64,000 nt of DNA from Astragalus membranaceus (Eukaryota > Streptophyta > Magnoliopsida > Fabales > Fabaceae), in NCBI GenBank assembly GCA_039519185.1, contig CM076846.1, positions 150,054,605 through 150,118,604 on the forward strand, read 5' to 3'. Positions within the stretch are counted from its first letter, which is position 1, and each line of letters starts with the position of its first letter. Shown in pieces: positions 32,185 through 44,672 of the stretch. The position numbers and the translations under genes are program-made. Below the pieces are notes generated by a model that was not told where the DNA came from, did not search any database, and was given only the letters and a program-made list of their open reading frames with translations.

Positions 32185-34913
32185 CACTAGTGGAAAATTG
32201 ACATTACAAAGCACCATTTAGCATCGGGTGTTTAAACACCCGATGTTAAATGTAGATGCGGTGGCAATTTTGCAATTAAAGTGAAGTTTTCAATTTTCGC
32301 GCCTACATTTAGCATCGGTTGTTTGAATAATCGATGCTAAAAGTGTTTGCCTGAGACTTTTAGCATCGGTTGTTTGAACAACCGATGTTAAAAGTGTTTG
32401 CCTGAGACTTTTAGCATCGGTTGTTTAAACACCCGATGCTAAAAGTCTCAATCCTCTTATAGTTTTTTCTATTCCATCGTAGCCTAAACATTCATCCTCT
32501 CGTTTTCGTTAGCCCTGAAACTCTGAAATACGCGAACCTCTAAAACTCTTCCTCAACGAAGCTCCGATTACCTCTGAGACTCTTCCTCACGGAGCTCCGA
32601 TCACCTCTTCCTCTCGCACTCTTCGAAAAACGACGTCTGAAACTCGCTCTCTGAAACTCGTTCTCTGAAACTCGTTCTCTGAAACTCGCCCTCTTCGCGA
32701 ACCCTAAATACTCAGCGCACCCTAAACACGGAGCCCTGAAACCCCTTTTCGTTAGCCCTCTCTTCTTCTCCATCCCTTCGTCGCTAGTTCTCTTCCTCTC
32801 CTTCGCTGGTTCTCTCCTTTGCTGATTCTCGCTGGTGCTATCTTCCATTGGTTCTCTCTTGCGCTGGTTCTCGCTGGTTCTCAACTTCGCTGATTCTTTG
32901 TTGCTCTCTTTCTCTCTGAACAGAAGTGAACGAAAGAAGGAGAAGGACGTCACCGGAAATCCCCAATTTTGTTCAGGTACTCTCTCTCTCTCTCTTCGTT
33001 TTCACTTTCTTTTGCTTGAAACCCTAAGTTTCACGACTCTGTCGCTCTCTCTTCCCCGTGTGTTTATTGCAGGGTTAGGGTTTTCGATCTGTAATCATCG
33101 TTGAAAGCTTGCTAATGAGTTACTTCGCGCTAGATCGTTGAACGACATGTTGAGGTTCTTCTTTTTCATCTTCTATTTGTTTTCTCATTATATACTTACA
33201 TTGATTTGAGAATCTGAACGATTTCCCCTTGTTTGATTTCCCTGTGTGTTTATTACAGGGTTAGGGTTTTCGATCTGTTCTTTGATTCTTGAAAATTAGA
33301 AGCAATGTTGTGTAAACTTACACAATGTATCTGTATTATTTGTTATAGTTTGAAGATCATAAGATGCTGAATTTTCAAACTTTGTGACAGGAAATGAATG
33401 TTGTGAAAGATTGGCATACTATGGTATGAGTACAAACCTGGTGAACTATCTTAAGGAACGTTTCAACCTGGGAAATGCAGCTGCCGCAAAAAGGGGTACA
33501 ACTTGGTCAGGCACATGCTACATCACACCTTTGCTTGGAGCCTTTTTAGCTGATGCATACTTTGGAAGATTCTGGACAATTGCCGGTTTCTCTATTATCT
33601 ATGTCATTGTAAGCTAAAGTCATTTTGTTCTCATTGAACAATTTGATTTACTTCATTAATATGATTTTGTTCTCATTGAATTTGTTTCTCTATTATCTAT
33701 TTCTCATTGCCAGTTTCTCCATTATCTATTTCTCTATATTCTATTTAACAATTTTCACTTCATCTGCACAACAGCATGGCTGCAGCTTTTTGTGCATTGT
33801 GAGTCACTTCATTAATATGATTTTGTTCTTATTGAATGTGATTCAGATGTTTTAATGAAATTGGCAGCAGTTATTGATTTCAACTTTGACAGCATATTGG
33901 CCACCAATCATTTAGGTTGTTTGGAACTCATCTCTTCAAAAACCACAGACACTAGACTTAGTAAAGAATATTTGGATGGTGTTTTTGTTGACAGGAAACC
34001 TGCATTTCTGTTCTGATAGGGGGAGTGGAATTAGTAATTTATATGGAATTGATTTAGGTGTATGCTAAATTAGCTAATGAATTGCTTGATTTCAAATGGA
34101 TTTACATTTATCAAATGCAGACAGTATTTTTGCACAACAACTGTAATTACTATATCAACAAGGTGCTTTTCAAGAAGAGGATCTGTTTCACATTATTTGA
34201 TAAGATTGTTATGTCATAGGATTTGTATGGCAGTCCCCTTACTAGGATTTGTCAAGTCATAGTTGTAGCCTCTAGAAAACATAGTGTTCAAGTGCCAGAT
34301 GATAAGATAAGTCTCTTCTTTACGAGACTGTAGATGTAGAATCGGTTATCAGATAAAGCCGCAAGTTTGATCATACAAGAGCAGATTAGGAAAAGTATTT
34401 TGATAGCATCTCCTTTTCATATTATGTCTTTTGTTTATTCTTTCACCCCTAAAGCTTGATTTATATTATGTCTTTCCTGATTCAAAAGTGCTTATTCCAT
34501 CCAGGGAACAATAAATGTCATAAAAAGTGCTCTATTTTTTTTTTAAAAAATTAGACATTTAGCATCGGTTGTTTAAAACAACCGATGCTAAATGGCTATT
34601 TTTTTTAAAAAAATAGACATTTAGCATCAGGTTGTTTTAAATAACCGATGCTAAATGTCATTTTCAGGACATTTAGCATCGGTTATTTGAAACAACCGAC
34701 GCTAAATGTCATTTTCAGACATCTGAAATAGTTTTTAATGTGACATTTAGCATCAGTTATTTGAACACCCGATGCTAAATGTGACATTTAGCGTCGGCTA
34801 AAAATAACCGATGCTAAATGTCTGACATTTAGCATCGGGCGATTTAGCGTCGGGCGATAACCGAAGTAAAATGTCCAATTTAACCAACGCTAAATGTCTT
34901 TTTTGCACTAGTG
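32185..34913 (+). mobile_element. CACTA element 2, complete ends, carrying an NPF transporter exon
   Basis: CACTAGTG at both ends in inverted orientation (32185 and 34906-34913) with a 3-bp TSD, tct, at 32182-32184 and 34914-34916. Palindromic ATTTAGCATCGGTT repeats lie at about 32215-32450 and 34553-34900. The 2,729-bp element has no transposase and is non-autonomous. The left half (32470-33110) resembles a leader of captured genic DNA rich in CTCTCTGAAAC repeats. Confidence 0.95.
33391..33608 (+). pseudogene. Captured NPF/PTR peptide-nitrate transporter exon
   Basis: A 218-nt exon with intact AG acceptor and GTAAGC donor encodes NECCERLAYYGMSTNLVNYL, WSGTCYITPLLGAFLADAYF and GRFWTIAGFSIIYVI. 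This is the conserved transmembrane region early in plant NRT1/PTR family proton-coupled transporters. The exon is open throughout. Neighbouring exons are not recognisable, so no transporter is made. Confidence 0.85.
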
Positions 34914-34916
34914 TCT

Positions 34917-36528
34917 AAACAAAACAAAACGTGTAAATCCATATGCTAGTATAGATATGTCGCCAAAAAAGTATTCGATATTCTTTCGTATATAATATAT
35001 ATTTACTGTATATCAATATCTAGTGTTAAGAGCTTAATTACAAAGCAACATTCAAATGGATTTCAAAAAACGAATTGGTCCGAGCGGTAATTGAGTTTGG
35101 ATGTCATCTCAATGTCTCAAACTCGAGTCTTGAATGTGGAAAAAATTAATTTTGAGATGCGCCAACCACACAGACATGCAAATCTAGATACACATTGGCC
35201 AACCAGGTTTCCCGAGCTAGATTAGTCCCCAACAAAACTAGTGCATGCTGCATATCAAAAACACGATAACAAAAAAAAATGGATTTAAAAAAATCAACAA
35301 TCAAGTGCACATATATTGTGTCTATAAAAATCGGTCCTCTTGTTTTCACTTTGTGCTACTTATTTCGTCCCACGACGAGTGTTACATTTGTAAAAAAATT
35401 AAAACAAAATGAATGTCATTTCTAGTTTCCAATGTAATATTAAATAATTTTTTAATTGTATGTGAATAAGGAAGCTCTTAAAGGCGTTCCTTAGGATGGT
35501 TTAGATTCTAATCCTTTAACGGGACATACTGAGCCGTCTAATGCTCAACAAGCTTTACCTACGAAGGTGTAGCATCATTTAGGATTGAATAGGCATCAAA
35601 GGGAATCTCCACCTTATTGGATTAGAGAAGAGGTCATGCAGTCTAATAAAGAATCAATGTCCAGTTTGTCCACGACTATTTCGCTTAGAACGAGGGTAAG
35701 CAAGTATCGCTTATGGCTATGTGGATGTAGGGGACATTTTTGAATTCCTTTCATAAGTTGGCTAATGCTAGCTTCTACCTCTGGCACATAGGCAGTAACT
35801 CAAGACAATGTGGTTCAGATCTCTCCTACTTCTGACACTATTAGTGGTTGTAATATTGAAACTCTCGTTATTCACTCTAATGTCAACATAGTCAGTGGTA
35901 TGAATATTCTAGTCATTGTTGGTGTGATTCTATTGACTCATCCTCCACTCAATCTCCCACTATCAGGCTAGATACGCAAAATGCCTTAGAGTTCGCTGAT
36001 ACTTCTAACCTAGTGGTAGCATTTGATATGAGAATATTAGAAATGTTTTAGGGTGATGTGTTAGATGATTTTGCTGATTCTATGGCTACCAATACCCAAG
36101 GAACAGTTGTGCAAGATGACAATTTCGAACTGGTTGTTCGAAGATCCAAAAGAATAAATTTCGGCAAAAAAAAAGTTGGTCCAAAAAATTGTAGGCTATA
36201 TATTACCTGTTCCTGGGTAAATATTTTCTTCTCTTTCTCTTTTTGATATAACTAATGTAAATTAGTCCTTTAAATTGCCTTTTAATTTGTCTCTAGGATG
36301 GATTGTGTTAGGGTCTTTCTCCGTAACAAGTTAGGGGCTGCAATTGCTTTGATTTTAATTTCTTTTTTTACCAAGGGTATTGGTCAAGTCCCTCTTTGGG
36401 CTCTCTTCCGTCATCTTTCTTTTTTATTTTTTTTAAATAAAATCAGCAGAAAATACTATTATTCCTTTTTGATGTTTTTTACATTAGAAACTTTTAACCA
36501 GGTTTCCTTCCTTCTATTCGCCAAAAAA
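34917..36528. other. Intergenic, with a SINE-like fragment and a LINE-like coding remnant
   Basis: A tRNA-like phrase tggtccgagcggtaattgag at about 35080 suggests a decayed SINE. Between about 35480 and 36400 several short plus frames (for example FELVVRRSKRINFGKKK at 36122) look like a broken retroelement ORF. No intact gene. Confidence 0.35.
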
Positions 36529-36536
36529 ATGCTATT

Positions 36537-37371
36537 CTATGAAGCCCCGATACTTCAAAAATGGAGACGTACCCGTGTCAGATACGTATCCGATACCGAC
36601 ACGCACCCGATACTTCCCGATACGTACCCAATGAGTATCCAGTAATTTTTTTAAAAAAAATATTTGACTCGATACTTTTCAGATACATCTTTGATACTTC
36701 TTACCAACTAATGATACTTCTCAGATACATTTTCGATACCTCTTACAAACTATGCACATGATTGTCACTCTTATATGATACACTTTAGTACCTCAATAAC
36801 TAAAAGACAAAATCATATGTTTTTTCGTAACACAATAATAGAAGAAATGATACATTGTGATTTGGTGGGATAAATATACGTAACTATCTCTACTTGATAT
36901 GATCACAAGTATTTATTTCTACAATGTGATGATAGTGTATTGACTAATGATATGCTTATGTTTTATTGAGCAACTACGTACTAATATGAATATCTTAGTC
37001 TATAAAATGTCATTTATTTCCGCCAGTAACTATTCAGATTATACGATTTCCGGTGGTCTCAGTTACTTGTCCACCCTATCGATTGCCCTCTTCCTTTTAT
37101 CCATATATTTTGTGTGATTTTTTTATCTATTTGGGTAGTTTTTTTTTTCATATCTATAAAATGCAATATTTCTGTTTTTCATCTTTGTTTTTTTCTATTT
37201 GTGTTTCTATTCTATTTTATTTTCCTGTTATGTTTTTATATATTTAAATTTTAATTTAATTTTTTATTAAAGTATTCCAGCCGTGTCGTGTCTTGATTTT
37301 CAAAATTTTTTCGTATTTCTGTACCGTATCGTGTCGTATCCCGTATCGTATCCCATATTCGGGCTTCATAG
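36537..37371. mobile_element. hAT-type non-autonomous transposon, 835 bp
   Basis: TIRs ctatgaagccc...gggcttcatag and a perfect 8-bp TSD, atgctatt, at 36529-36536 and 37372-37379. Subterminal GATACG-rich repeats face inwards at both ends. No transposase. Confidence 0.9.
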
Positions 37372-37379
37372 ATGCTATT

Positions 37380-37869
37380 GCAACACCATCAAATCATTAT
37401 CATCCACATTCCATTTACGATAACTAGCCCACGAATTTCGTGCATCGCACATGAGACATTTAAAGATTGTTTAATCAACAAAAATAGCAAAAAAACATTT
37501 TTAGGAATTGATTTGAAAAAATAATATATATTTACTATTTAGGAATTGATTCTAGAAAAATTAAAGTTGACAAAAATGAGATTTATTCGTTTTACTATTT
37601 ACAATCAAATGTTGTATATATGTTCCTTTATATAATTCTAAGTGTTATAGTAAAATTAACGCATATCAGATTATGGCATTAATTACAATGTCTCGTGTAA
37701 TCTTTAATTATAAAAGAAATAATAATATGAGGTATTGTAATTAATGACTTAATCTGAGCCGTAAATTTTAATCAAACAATTATAATTAAATTTCGCAATT
37801 CTCATAATAACAGTGTTCTCACCGGTATTTATGTATTAATTTCCTTCCTTCCTTATCATCTTTATTAAA
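37380..37869. other. AT-rich intergenic sequence
   Basis: No gene or defined repeat recognised. Confidence 0.5.
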
Positions 37870-37935
37870 ACCTCAAGGGCTTGGCCTAGTAGAGCATGAC
37901 ATGATTTGTATTCGGGAGGTCTCGGGTTCTAGTCT
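37870..37935 (+). mobile_element. SINE fragment interrupted by CACTA 3
   Basis: tRNA-like GGCTTGGCCTAGTAGAGCAT and a B-box-like GGGTTCTAGTC end exactly at the CACTA terminus at 37936. Confidence 0.55.
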
Positions 37936-40900
37936 CACTAGTGGAAATTTGACATTAAAAAACACCATTTAGCATCGGTTGTTTGAACAACCGATGCTAA
38001 AGGTAGGCGCGGTGGCAATTTTGCAATTACACGGAAGTTTTTAGTTTTCCCGCCTACATTTAGCATCGGGTGTTTAAGCAACCGATGCTAAATGTGTTAG
38101 AGACACACATTTAGCATCGGGTGTTTAAACACCCGAAACTAAATGAACACATTTAGCATCGGTTGTTTAAACACCCGATGCTAAATGTCCCCTTTTATTT
38201 TTTTCCCAATTTTTCCATCGCGTATCTCGCGTTCGTTCTCATCGTTCTCTTCACTCTCTGAACTCTCTCCTTCTCTTCACTCTCTCACTCTCTGAACTCT
38301 CACTCTCTGAAGATCTCTTGCATATTCGTCGTCATTCGTCGTTCATCGTCGTTCATCGTTCTCAACTCTCTCGTTCTCAATACCGAAACCCTAGCCTCAC
38401 AAATCGAAAACACAAACTCCCTCGTTCATCGTTCTCAATTCTCTCGTTCTCAGCCCTCTTCCTCGCGAAACCCAAAATTAAATCAAAAACGTTGAAGAGA
38501 AAGAAAGGAGAAGAACGCTGAAGATCAACATCGTCGCCGTCACCGTTGTTTGCTCGATGTCATCGCTTGCTCGTTGTCGCCTTGCTCGTCGTCTCTGTTG
38601 CGTTGCTCGTCGTAGCGTCTCGCTGTCAACGAACTCAATATTGTCGCCGTTCTTCTCAACTCAGCATCAGCGTCACCCTTAAATCAGCAACCGTTCTTGA
38701 TTTGCATTTCATTAGGTTTGCCTCTTTCTACTTTCTAGGGTTTTCTTTGAAGCGTGAGTTCTTGCTGATTGTGTGAAACAACATGAGTTCTTACTGATTG
38801 TGTTGTTCTTGCTGATTGAGTTAATTTCGTGTTGTTCTTGCTTATTTGTGATAAAGTGCTTGAGTGTGGATTACTGATTTGTACCTTTGATTTTGCATTA
38901 TTGAAGTGGGTTGTTGTCCATAGAAAAATTACAGTTGATTTTATAGAAATAAAAATAAGGGTTTCTTCGTCTCTTACTTTTTTTTTGTGATTCGCTTCTA
39001 CAGGTATTTGACAGTAAAAACATTGAGGATTCTGCGCATGTTCTGTTTGATAAAATATCATAATGGTGAAGGACAAACCTTAAATGATTGTTGATTATGG
39101 ATTGTTTTTTTTTCTTCACAATTGATTGTTGATTGTTGATGGCAGTTATTTGATTTTAAAAATCAAAAGGAATGATGTACTAAAAATGTATTAGATAATT
39201 TTGAAAGAGCCATTGTGCATCAAGATCATAATATGCAATTTCTTTCCATTGGCACACAAGATGATGCTTGACGGGTATTGTATCTGATGTTCTTGTTTTT
39301 AAAGCCTTTTTTTTAGATTTCCTCTAATTTTTACCGTATAGCAGTTATATAACTGCTTTGGCAGCATTAGAGTAAGCTCCTTATAATGGTGATTCAGTGA
39401 ATCTAGTTCCTTATACTAAATCATGTTTTGACTACGACATTGACATATATTTTCTTTAGGTGAAAGAAAGTTTGATTGCAGAACTGAGGCTATCCAATGA
39501 GGAACATAGAGCTACTAGATGTATATTGCAGAATTGAGTTTCTTTTGACTAATTGAAGTTGAACTCTTTCTTATTGGAGTAAATCCTAGTAAGACACTAA
39601 ATTAGTATTAGGAGACAACTATTAGCTTATAACTCTTTTTCAGATTCGAGCTTTGAGCCTTTTTATAGCGTGATCAATTTAACATCATGCCACAAGTCTT
39701 TTGTTTGGTGGTAACATCAAATTAATGTTTTTGTGTTTCAATATTATTATTAGGAAGAAGAACCTAGTTTTTTCATTTGGACTCTGTGAGAGATAAAAGA
39801 AAATTAATGGTCATATACGAGCCATTACAACAAGTTGGCATGTGGAGTGACAAGTGACAACTTTAAAGTTGAAGGTGGCTTGAATTCAGTTGCTTCCTCA
39901 ATGTTTCTGGTGAATACTGACATGGAGAACAACTTAACAAGGTGAGCAACTATGATTGTTTTTTGTTTTTGTTTCTTTAGAAACATGATTATAACAGTTT
40001 CTTGATTTTGAATTTTGCAGGCTGAATATGTTCCTCATGAACCAAGGGAGCCTTCTGGAGCTGTTCAAGAAACTAGACATAAAGATGTTAGTAAGGTATT
40101 TGAAACATTGTCTAATTGAGTTTGAAGTGTTATGATTTAATGTTGATAAAAACAAAAATGCACTATGACCATTAATGATTTTATGGATGTAGGATCAAAC
40201 ATGAGTGATTTTGAGTTCTTTATTTGTCTCTGACATATGTGTAGGTGCTTAGATGCCTTTCTCATAATCGAGAGGCTGCTAGGAAAAGTCGATTGCGCAA
40301 AAAGGTAGTATTCATGGACTTACAGGTAACTGTAGATATTGTGATTTTGAATAATGTTGTAAGGAAACTTTTGTATATGGATGGTAAAGGCTAACTTGAA
40401 GAAATCTGTTTTGGAATTTGGTTTTGCAGGGGACTCTCTGCCTTCAGATTTCAAAGAATCGTGTAAAGAACGAACCAATGTGCAGAGGAGTGAGTATTTC
40501 TTATTTACTAACTGCCATGTGTGTGTTTACTCTTGCAATTGCTGGATTTTGGGTATTGATTTGGGGTGCTCATGTTTGAGTACTATTGTTGAATGTATTC
40601 ATATCAGATTTTGGCACTTACTGTGATAAAAGTTTTTGTTATAAATCCAAAATATTTAGTTTGCGTTTTCAATAAACTTGTTGTGTATTCCAGTAATTGT
40701 GTGACAAAGTGTGTAATTCAAATTAAAATTCTTATGGGTGTGTGTGTGGTGTCTTCAAATACTTACTTTTCAGACAATAAAGAAATTTGACTTTCCAAGC
40801 TTTATAAGTGCTGGCGCTGATTGGGCAACACTTCTGAATGTAGTTTTATCTTTGATTTCTCTATGTGGTTTCTAGTTGTTGTTTAGTTCACTATCACTTG

Positions 40901-41200
40901 GTTTCTAGATAGATGATTTCATTCAAGAGATGGAAATGAATGGTTTCTGGATAAATATGATGTCACTCTTGATGTTTGCATTTCTCAGTGCTATCACAAT
41001 CCAATGTTATATCTCCTTAAAAATGGATGTTTGATCGAAGCATTCATGTAACCTACATGGCACTCCATTGGTAGACTCAAAGTTTCTATAATCTTAAGTT
41101 TTGGATGAAATCCAAATCTTAATGTGTATGCAATACCCTTTGGATTTACCTTTATTCTAGCATTAACATTTGAATGTAAAGACAAAATGCTTTGTATGTG
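37936..41200 (+). mobile_element. CACTA element 3, left part, carrying TGA-type bZIP exons
   Basis: Left end CACTAGTGGAAATTTGACA at 37936 with palindromic ATTTAGCATCGG repeats to about 38190, as in CACTA 1 and 2. The next block is CTCTCTGAACTCTC-rich, as in CACTA 2. No right subterminal repeats or CACTAGTG end occur before the unrelated sequence beginning near 41200, so the right boundary is approximate and the element is truncated. Confidence 0.7.
39842..40325 (+). pseudogene. Captured TGA-type bZIP factor exons
   Basis: Three exon-like blocks in order with splice borders: about 39842-39941 (KVEGGLNSVASSMFLVNTDM), 40021-40095 (AEYVPHEPREPSGAVQE) and 40245-40325 (HNREAARKSRLRKK). The last is the DNA-binding basic region of class D (TGA) bZIP factors, which normally reads QNREAARKSRLRKKAYVQ. 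A further block after 40430 may belong. The leucine zipper is absent, so no factor is made. Confidence 0.7.
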
Positions 41201-41207
41201 TGTTGTT

Positions 41208-41220
41208 GGGGGGGGGGGGG
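41208..41220. repeat. Poly-G tract
   Basis: 13 G in a row, close to the start of the MULE-like arm. Confidence 0.9.
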
Positions 41221-42155
41221 AGTGGGGCTTGAATTAGTAAAATAAATATCACTTACCCCCCTGCAAATATCACTGTTATGCATTTACCCTCCTGCAAAAA
41301 AAAAGTTTTAAAACAAACCCTGCTAAATGTAACTGTTTCCAGTTACCCCCTGCTGTTAACTTTTCTGTTAAATATTAACTGTGATGACGTCAGTGCCACG
41401 TGTCACCATATTATTGGGCCTCTGTGACACGTGGCACTAACATGCCACGTCAGCTCCTATGTCACCACTGCCACGTCAGCAACCAATGGATGGCTGCCAC
41501 GTGGCACTGGCTTGGCTAAGTGGAATATTGTGTGTTAATTAAAAATTCAAAGTTTTTGCCTTGGATGGGTGTTGAACCCGTGACCTGGTGGTGGTTGGGA
41601 GTCCAATTACCATTAGGCTACCACATGATTTGTGTTTCTAAACACAACTACAAATATATATTACACTATTATTCTCTTCTTCTTCTTCCTCCAGATCTGG
41701 AACCAGATCTGTTTCTTCTTCTTCTTCAATTAAATTTCATTTACCCAGAAACGATTTTAATTTACCCAAAAACAATTTTTTTAATCTCTCGTTCAAGTTT
41801 TCATTTACCCAGAAACGATTACAATCTTCCATTAAATTTCATTTTCGTTCAAGATGAAATTGATTTCATCTTCTATAGAGGGATGGGTCAACAACGTTAA
41901 TCACATGCTCTGTCTCATGAACCAGCCTGGGTTCCTCATGAAGACGCAAAACCCTGGGTTGACCAGTAAAAAATGGAGGATTCATGAGCCCATCTCGGAC
42001 CTCAATGAAGAAACGATCTATAGTGACATAAACCATCTTGACCCAACCAACCCCCATCGTGGAGACCCAAGCAACGACCAACCTGACGCCAACCCTGCTG
42101 GAAAAAAACATCACCGGAGCGACGCACAACTGCAACCTCAAACTCGTTTCCACGG
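41221..42155. mobile_element. Left part of a MULE-like element split by the Ogre-type insertion
   Basis: 41609-41725 is an inverted copy of 51788-51897 (about 110 bp, almost identical), defining the inner part of long terminal inverted repeats. Outside it, 41380-41510 is packed with CCACGTG and CCACGTCA motifs. Long TIRs and the absence of CACTA or hAT ends suggest a Mutator-like element. The frame at 41854-42155 has no recognised function. Confidence 0.5.
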
Positions 42156-44658
42156 TGTAGCGACCGAAAAATCCGGGCGAGGATTCCTCGAAGGTTCAAA
42201 AATGAAGCCGCCACCAAAGTTTAGTTTAAGGGCAAACATTGGAAAATCCCTTTTGGAATGGATAAGGGTCCTTGAGACCAGATAAGGGTTCGGGAGTCGG
42301 TTATGCGTGGGGAAGGTATTAGCACCCCACGACATCCTTCCTAAGGAAGGTTACCTGCTAATTAGTTGTAGGAAAGAATATTAATTTTGAAAAAGTTTAT
42401 TTTTACCCTTTTATTGGGAGTTAAAAAGAAAGAAGAAAATTGATATTTTATTTAAGAAAATGATTATTTAGGAAAAGAATAAAAAAGGTTTTTTATTAGT
42501 GCAATTGACAGAGGTCGGCCGCCCCCTGGTCCTACGTATCTCCTGGTAGAGAATCAAATCGCACGTAGTTCTTGGGTAGAAAATGTTTGTTGGTTGGTAT
42601 TTTTTAATATAAGGGTTTTAGGACTGTGTGATCTGTGTTGAAGGACCACTGGGGGTTTGAAGGAGTGCTGGGGCTCTACAGGGAGCAATCTGAGTAAAAA
42701 AAATTAAAATAGGACAAAGCCTAGACTATATAAAACTAACAATAATCAGAACAAAACCCTAATTCCTAATCTCTCCATCTCTCAGCGCCGCTGCGCCCTC
42801 TCTCCCTCAAACCTAATTTCGTTTTTCATCCTCTCCGTCGTTCTCTCCTCTCCTTCTCTAACACTTGATCTCTTCTCCTCACTGCCGTCCCCTACACCCC
42901 CTCGTCGTCTCCCTTCCTCTTCTCCTCACCGTCCGAATCTCTCTCCTTTAACGTTGACAGCAAAAGAAATGGGGAGAGGGAAAACTTGCGAACGCCGGCC
43001 ACTGTGGGGGGGTGTTTGGTGCGAGGCGGTGGTGTTGGGTTCGACGGTGGTTGCGACGTTGGTGGCTGGGTTCGATGTGGGCGATTTGATGGTTTACGGT
43101 GGGTTGGTGGTGTATGGTGACACGTTGGTTCGGCGGTGGTGGTGGTACGGTCCCGTTGGCGTTAGGTGGTTGTTGCGAAGGGAGAGTGAGGTCCGATGGT
43201 TCATGGAGGTGGAAGGGTGGTGGCGACAGTGGTTATTTGGGGTAGCTGAGGTGGTTCTGGGTTGACCATGGTGGGGGTTGTAGGTTCGCGGTTGTGGATG
43301 GCGGCGTTTGGGCTACGGTTTGGTGGTTTGGGGTTGAACCGATGGTTACGGTGATGTGTGACGACGATGTGGTGGTGAGGAGAGGAGGAGACCAGTGGTG
43401 GTGACCATGGGTGGCTTTAGGATGTGGTGGTTGCGAACGGGGGGCAGTGAGAGAGGAGTATGGTGTTTGATGATGGCACACGGCGAGGCTGCGGTGGTGG
43501 TCACCGCAAGCGGCGGCCGGAGGTAAAATCCCTCCCCTCTTTCTTTCTTTTTTATCTCACTGTCTCTCAATCCCCCCACCCTTGCATTCGGTTTTAAAAA
43601 AAAATTTAAAAGGGACAGAAGAAAAAATTTGTTGACATTCCTTCAAGCAAAGATAATTTCAAATCATAACATACATGTAAACTGAGCAGCAAAAAAAGAT
43701 TTGAGACTGACCTAAGTGCCAAATTTTTAGAAACAGAACCCTCGCTCACTCCCCAGTGCTTCAGCTACTGCCCTTTTAGCCTTTCTGAACCTTAGTAATT
43801 AGGGTTTCAAAATGAAATCCTAATTTTGACTCTAAATTTCGTTTGGATTTCTCTGTGTTTTTTTGTGGATTTGAGTGCTTTTCAGTCACTGTATGCCTAT
43901 CTTATGACTGTGTGTGACTGTGTTTGGGATATTTTTCTGTCTATTTTGCTGTCAAATTGGTTGATTGTCTCTGCCTCTTGATTGTGCTACTGTTTGGTAT
44001 TTATAGTGTTGCTGTGGTGTAGGGTTGAGGAGGATTTAGGGTAAAAGGACAGCATCAAAATTCAAAGGAAAAAAAATGACAGTCAACAATTAGGGCAGAA
44101 AAAAGGACAGCAATTGGGGAGGAATCAAAAGGACAATAGCTGGGGCAAATTTAGGGTGCCAAGGACAGCCAAAGGAAGGACAAGGGGGAGGAAAAAGGGA
44201 TCAAAAGGACAGCCCTAGGGCAAGCAGCCAGCATGCTGCGCCCCTCTCCTTTTGATTTTACATTTTTTCTGGTTTTTTGTATTTTTGTTTTATTTTTCTT
44301 TTCCCTAATTTGTTTTTTTTGGATTATTGGTTTTTGTACTTTTTTTGAGTTTTGGACAATTTTGTAATATAAATGGGCAGCAACCTTTTATGGTTTTTGA
44401 TTCAATTAGAGAATGGTAAAAAGAATGAATTGGGCCCAACCTAAACAAAAAGACTAAACAATCACATAAACACAAGCGCAAGTTGCATAAGCATGCCCAA
44501 TTACGCAAATATAGGCCCAACTAAATAAATTACTAGACTTAGGCCCAAATAAAATGTGCTGACCCAATTAAACCAAAAAGACTAGTGGCAAACTAGACGA
44601 ATAAATTAAACGAGTAGTAAAAGGTAAAAAAGGAAGCGGACAAAATTAGGGTATAACA
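42156..44658 (-). repeat. 3' LTR of the Ogre-type element, 2,503 bp
   Basis: Bounded inside by the polypurine tract at 44659-44672 and outside by the TSD. Low-complexity GGT and TTC tracts at 42780-43560 generate meaningless frames on both strands. Confidence 0.9.
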
Positions 44659-44672
44659 GCTGCCCCTCTTTG
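44659..44672 (-). other. Polypurine tract of the Ogre-type element
   Basis: CAAAGAGGGGCAGC on the minus strand, immediately before the 3' LTR. This is the plus-strand DNA primer site. Confidence 0.8.

Noticed and set aside
36058..36645. Possible host gene in consecutive short frames
   Set aside because: No start-to-stop model with splice sites could be built; it looks like a broken retroelement ORF cut by the hAT insertion.
19429..38190. Regularly spaced short repeats that could suggest a CRISPR array
   Set aside because: Units are palindromic, in alternating orientation, bounded by CACTA termini and in a plant nuclear context; they are transposon subterminal repeats.
41854..42285. 143-codon plus frame near the left MULE-like arm
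   Set aside because: It crosses the Ogre LTR boundary at 42156, so the frame as a whole is chimeric by chance.
42954..43579. Frames rich in Gly/Val/Trp (plus) and His/Pro/Thr (minus) in the Ogre 3' LTR
   Set aside because: They arise from GGT-rich low-complexity sequence in the LTR.
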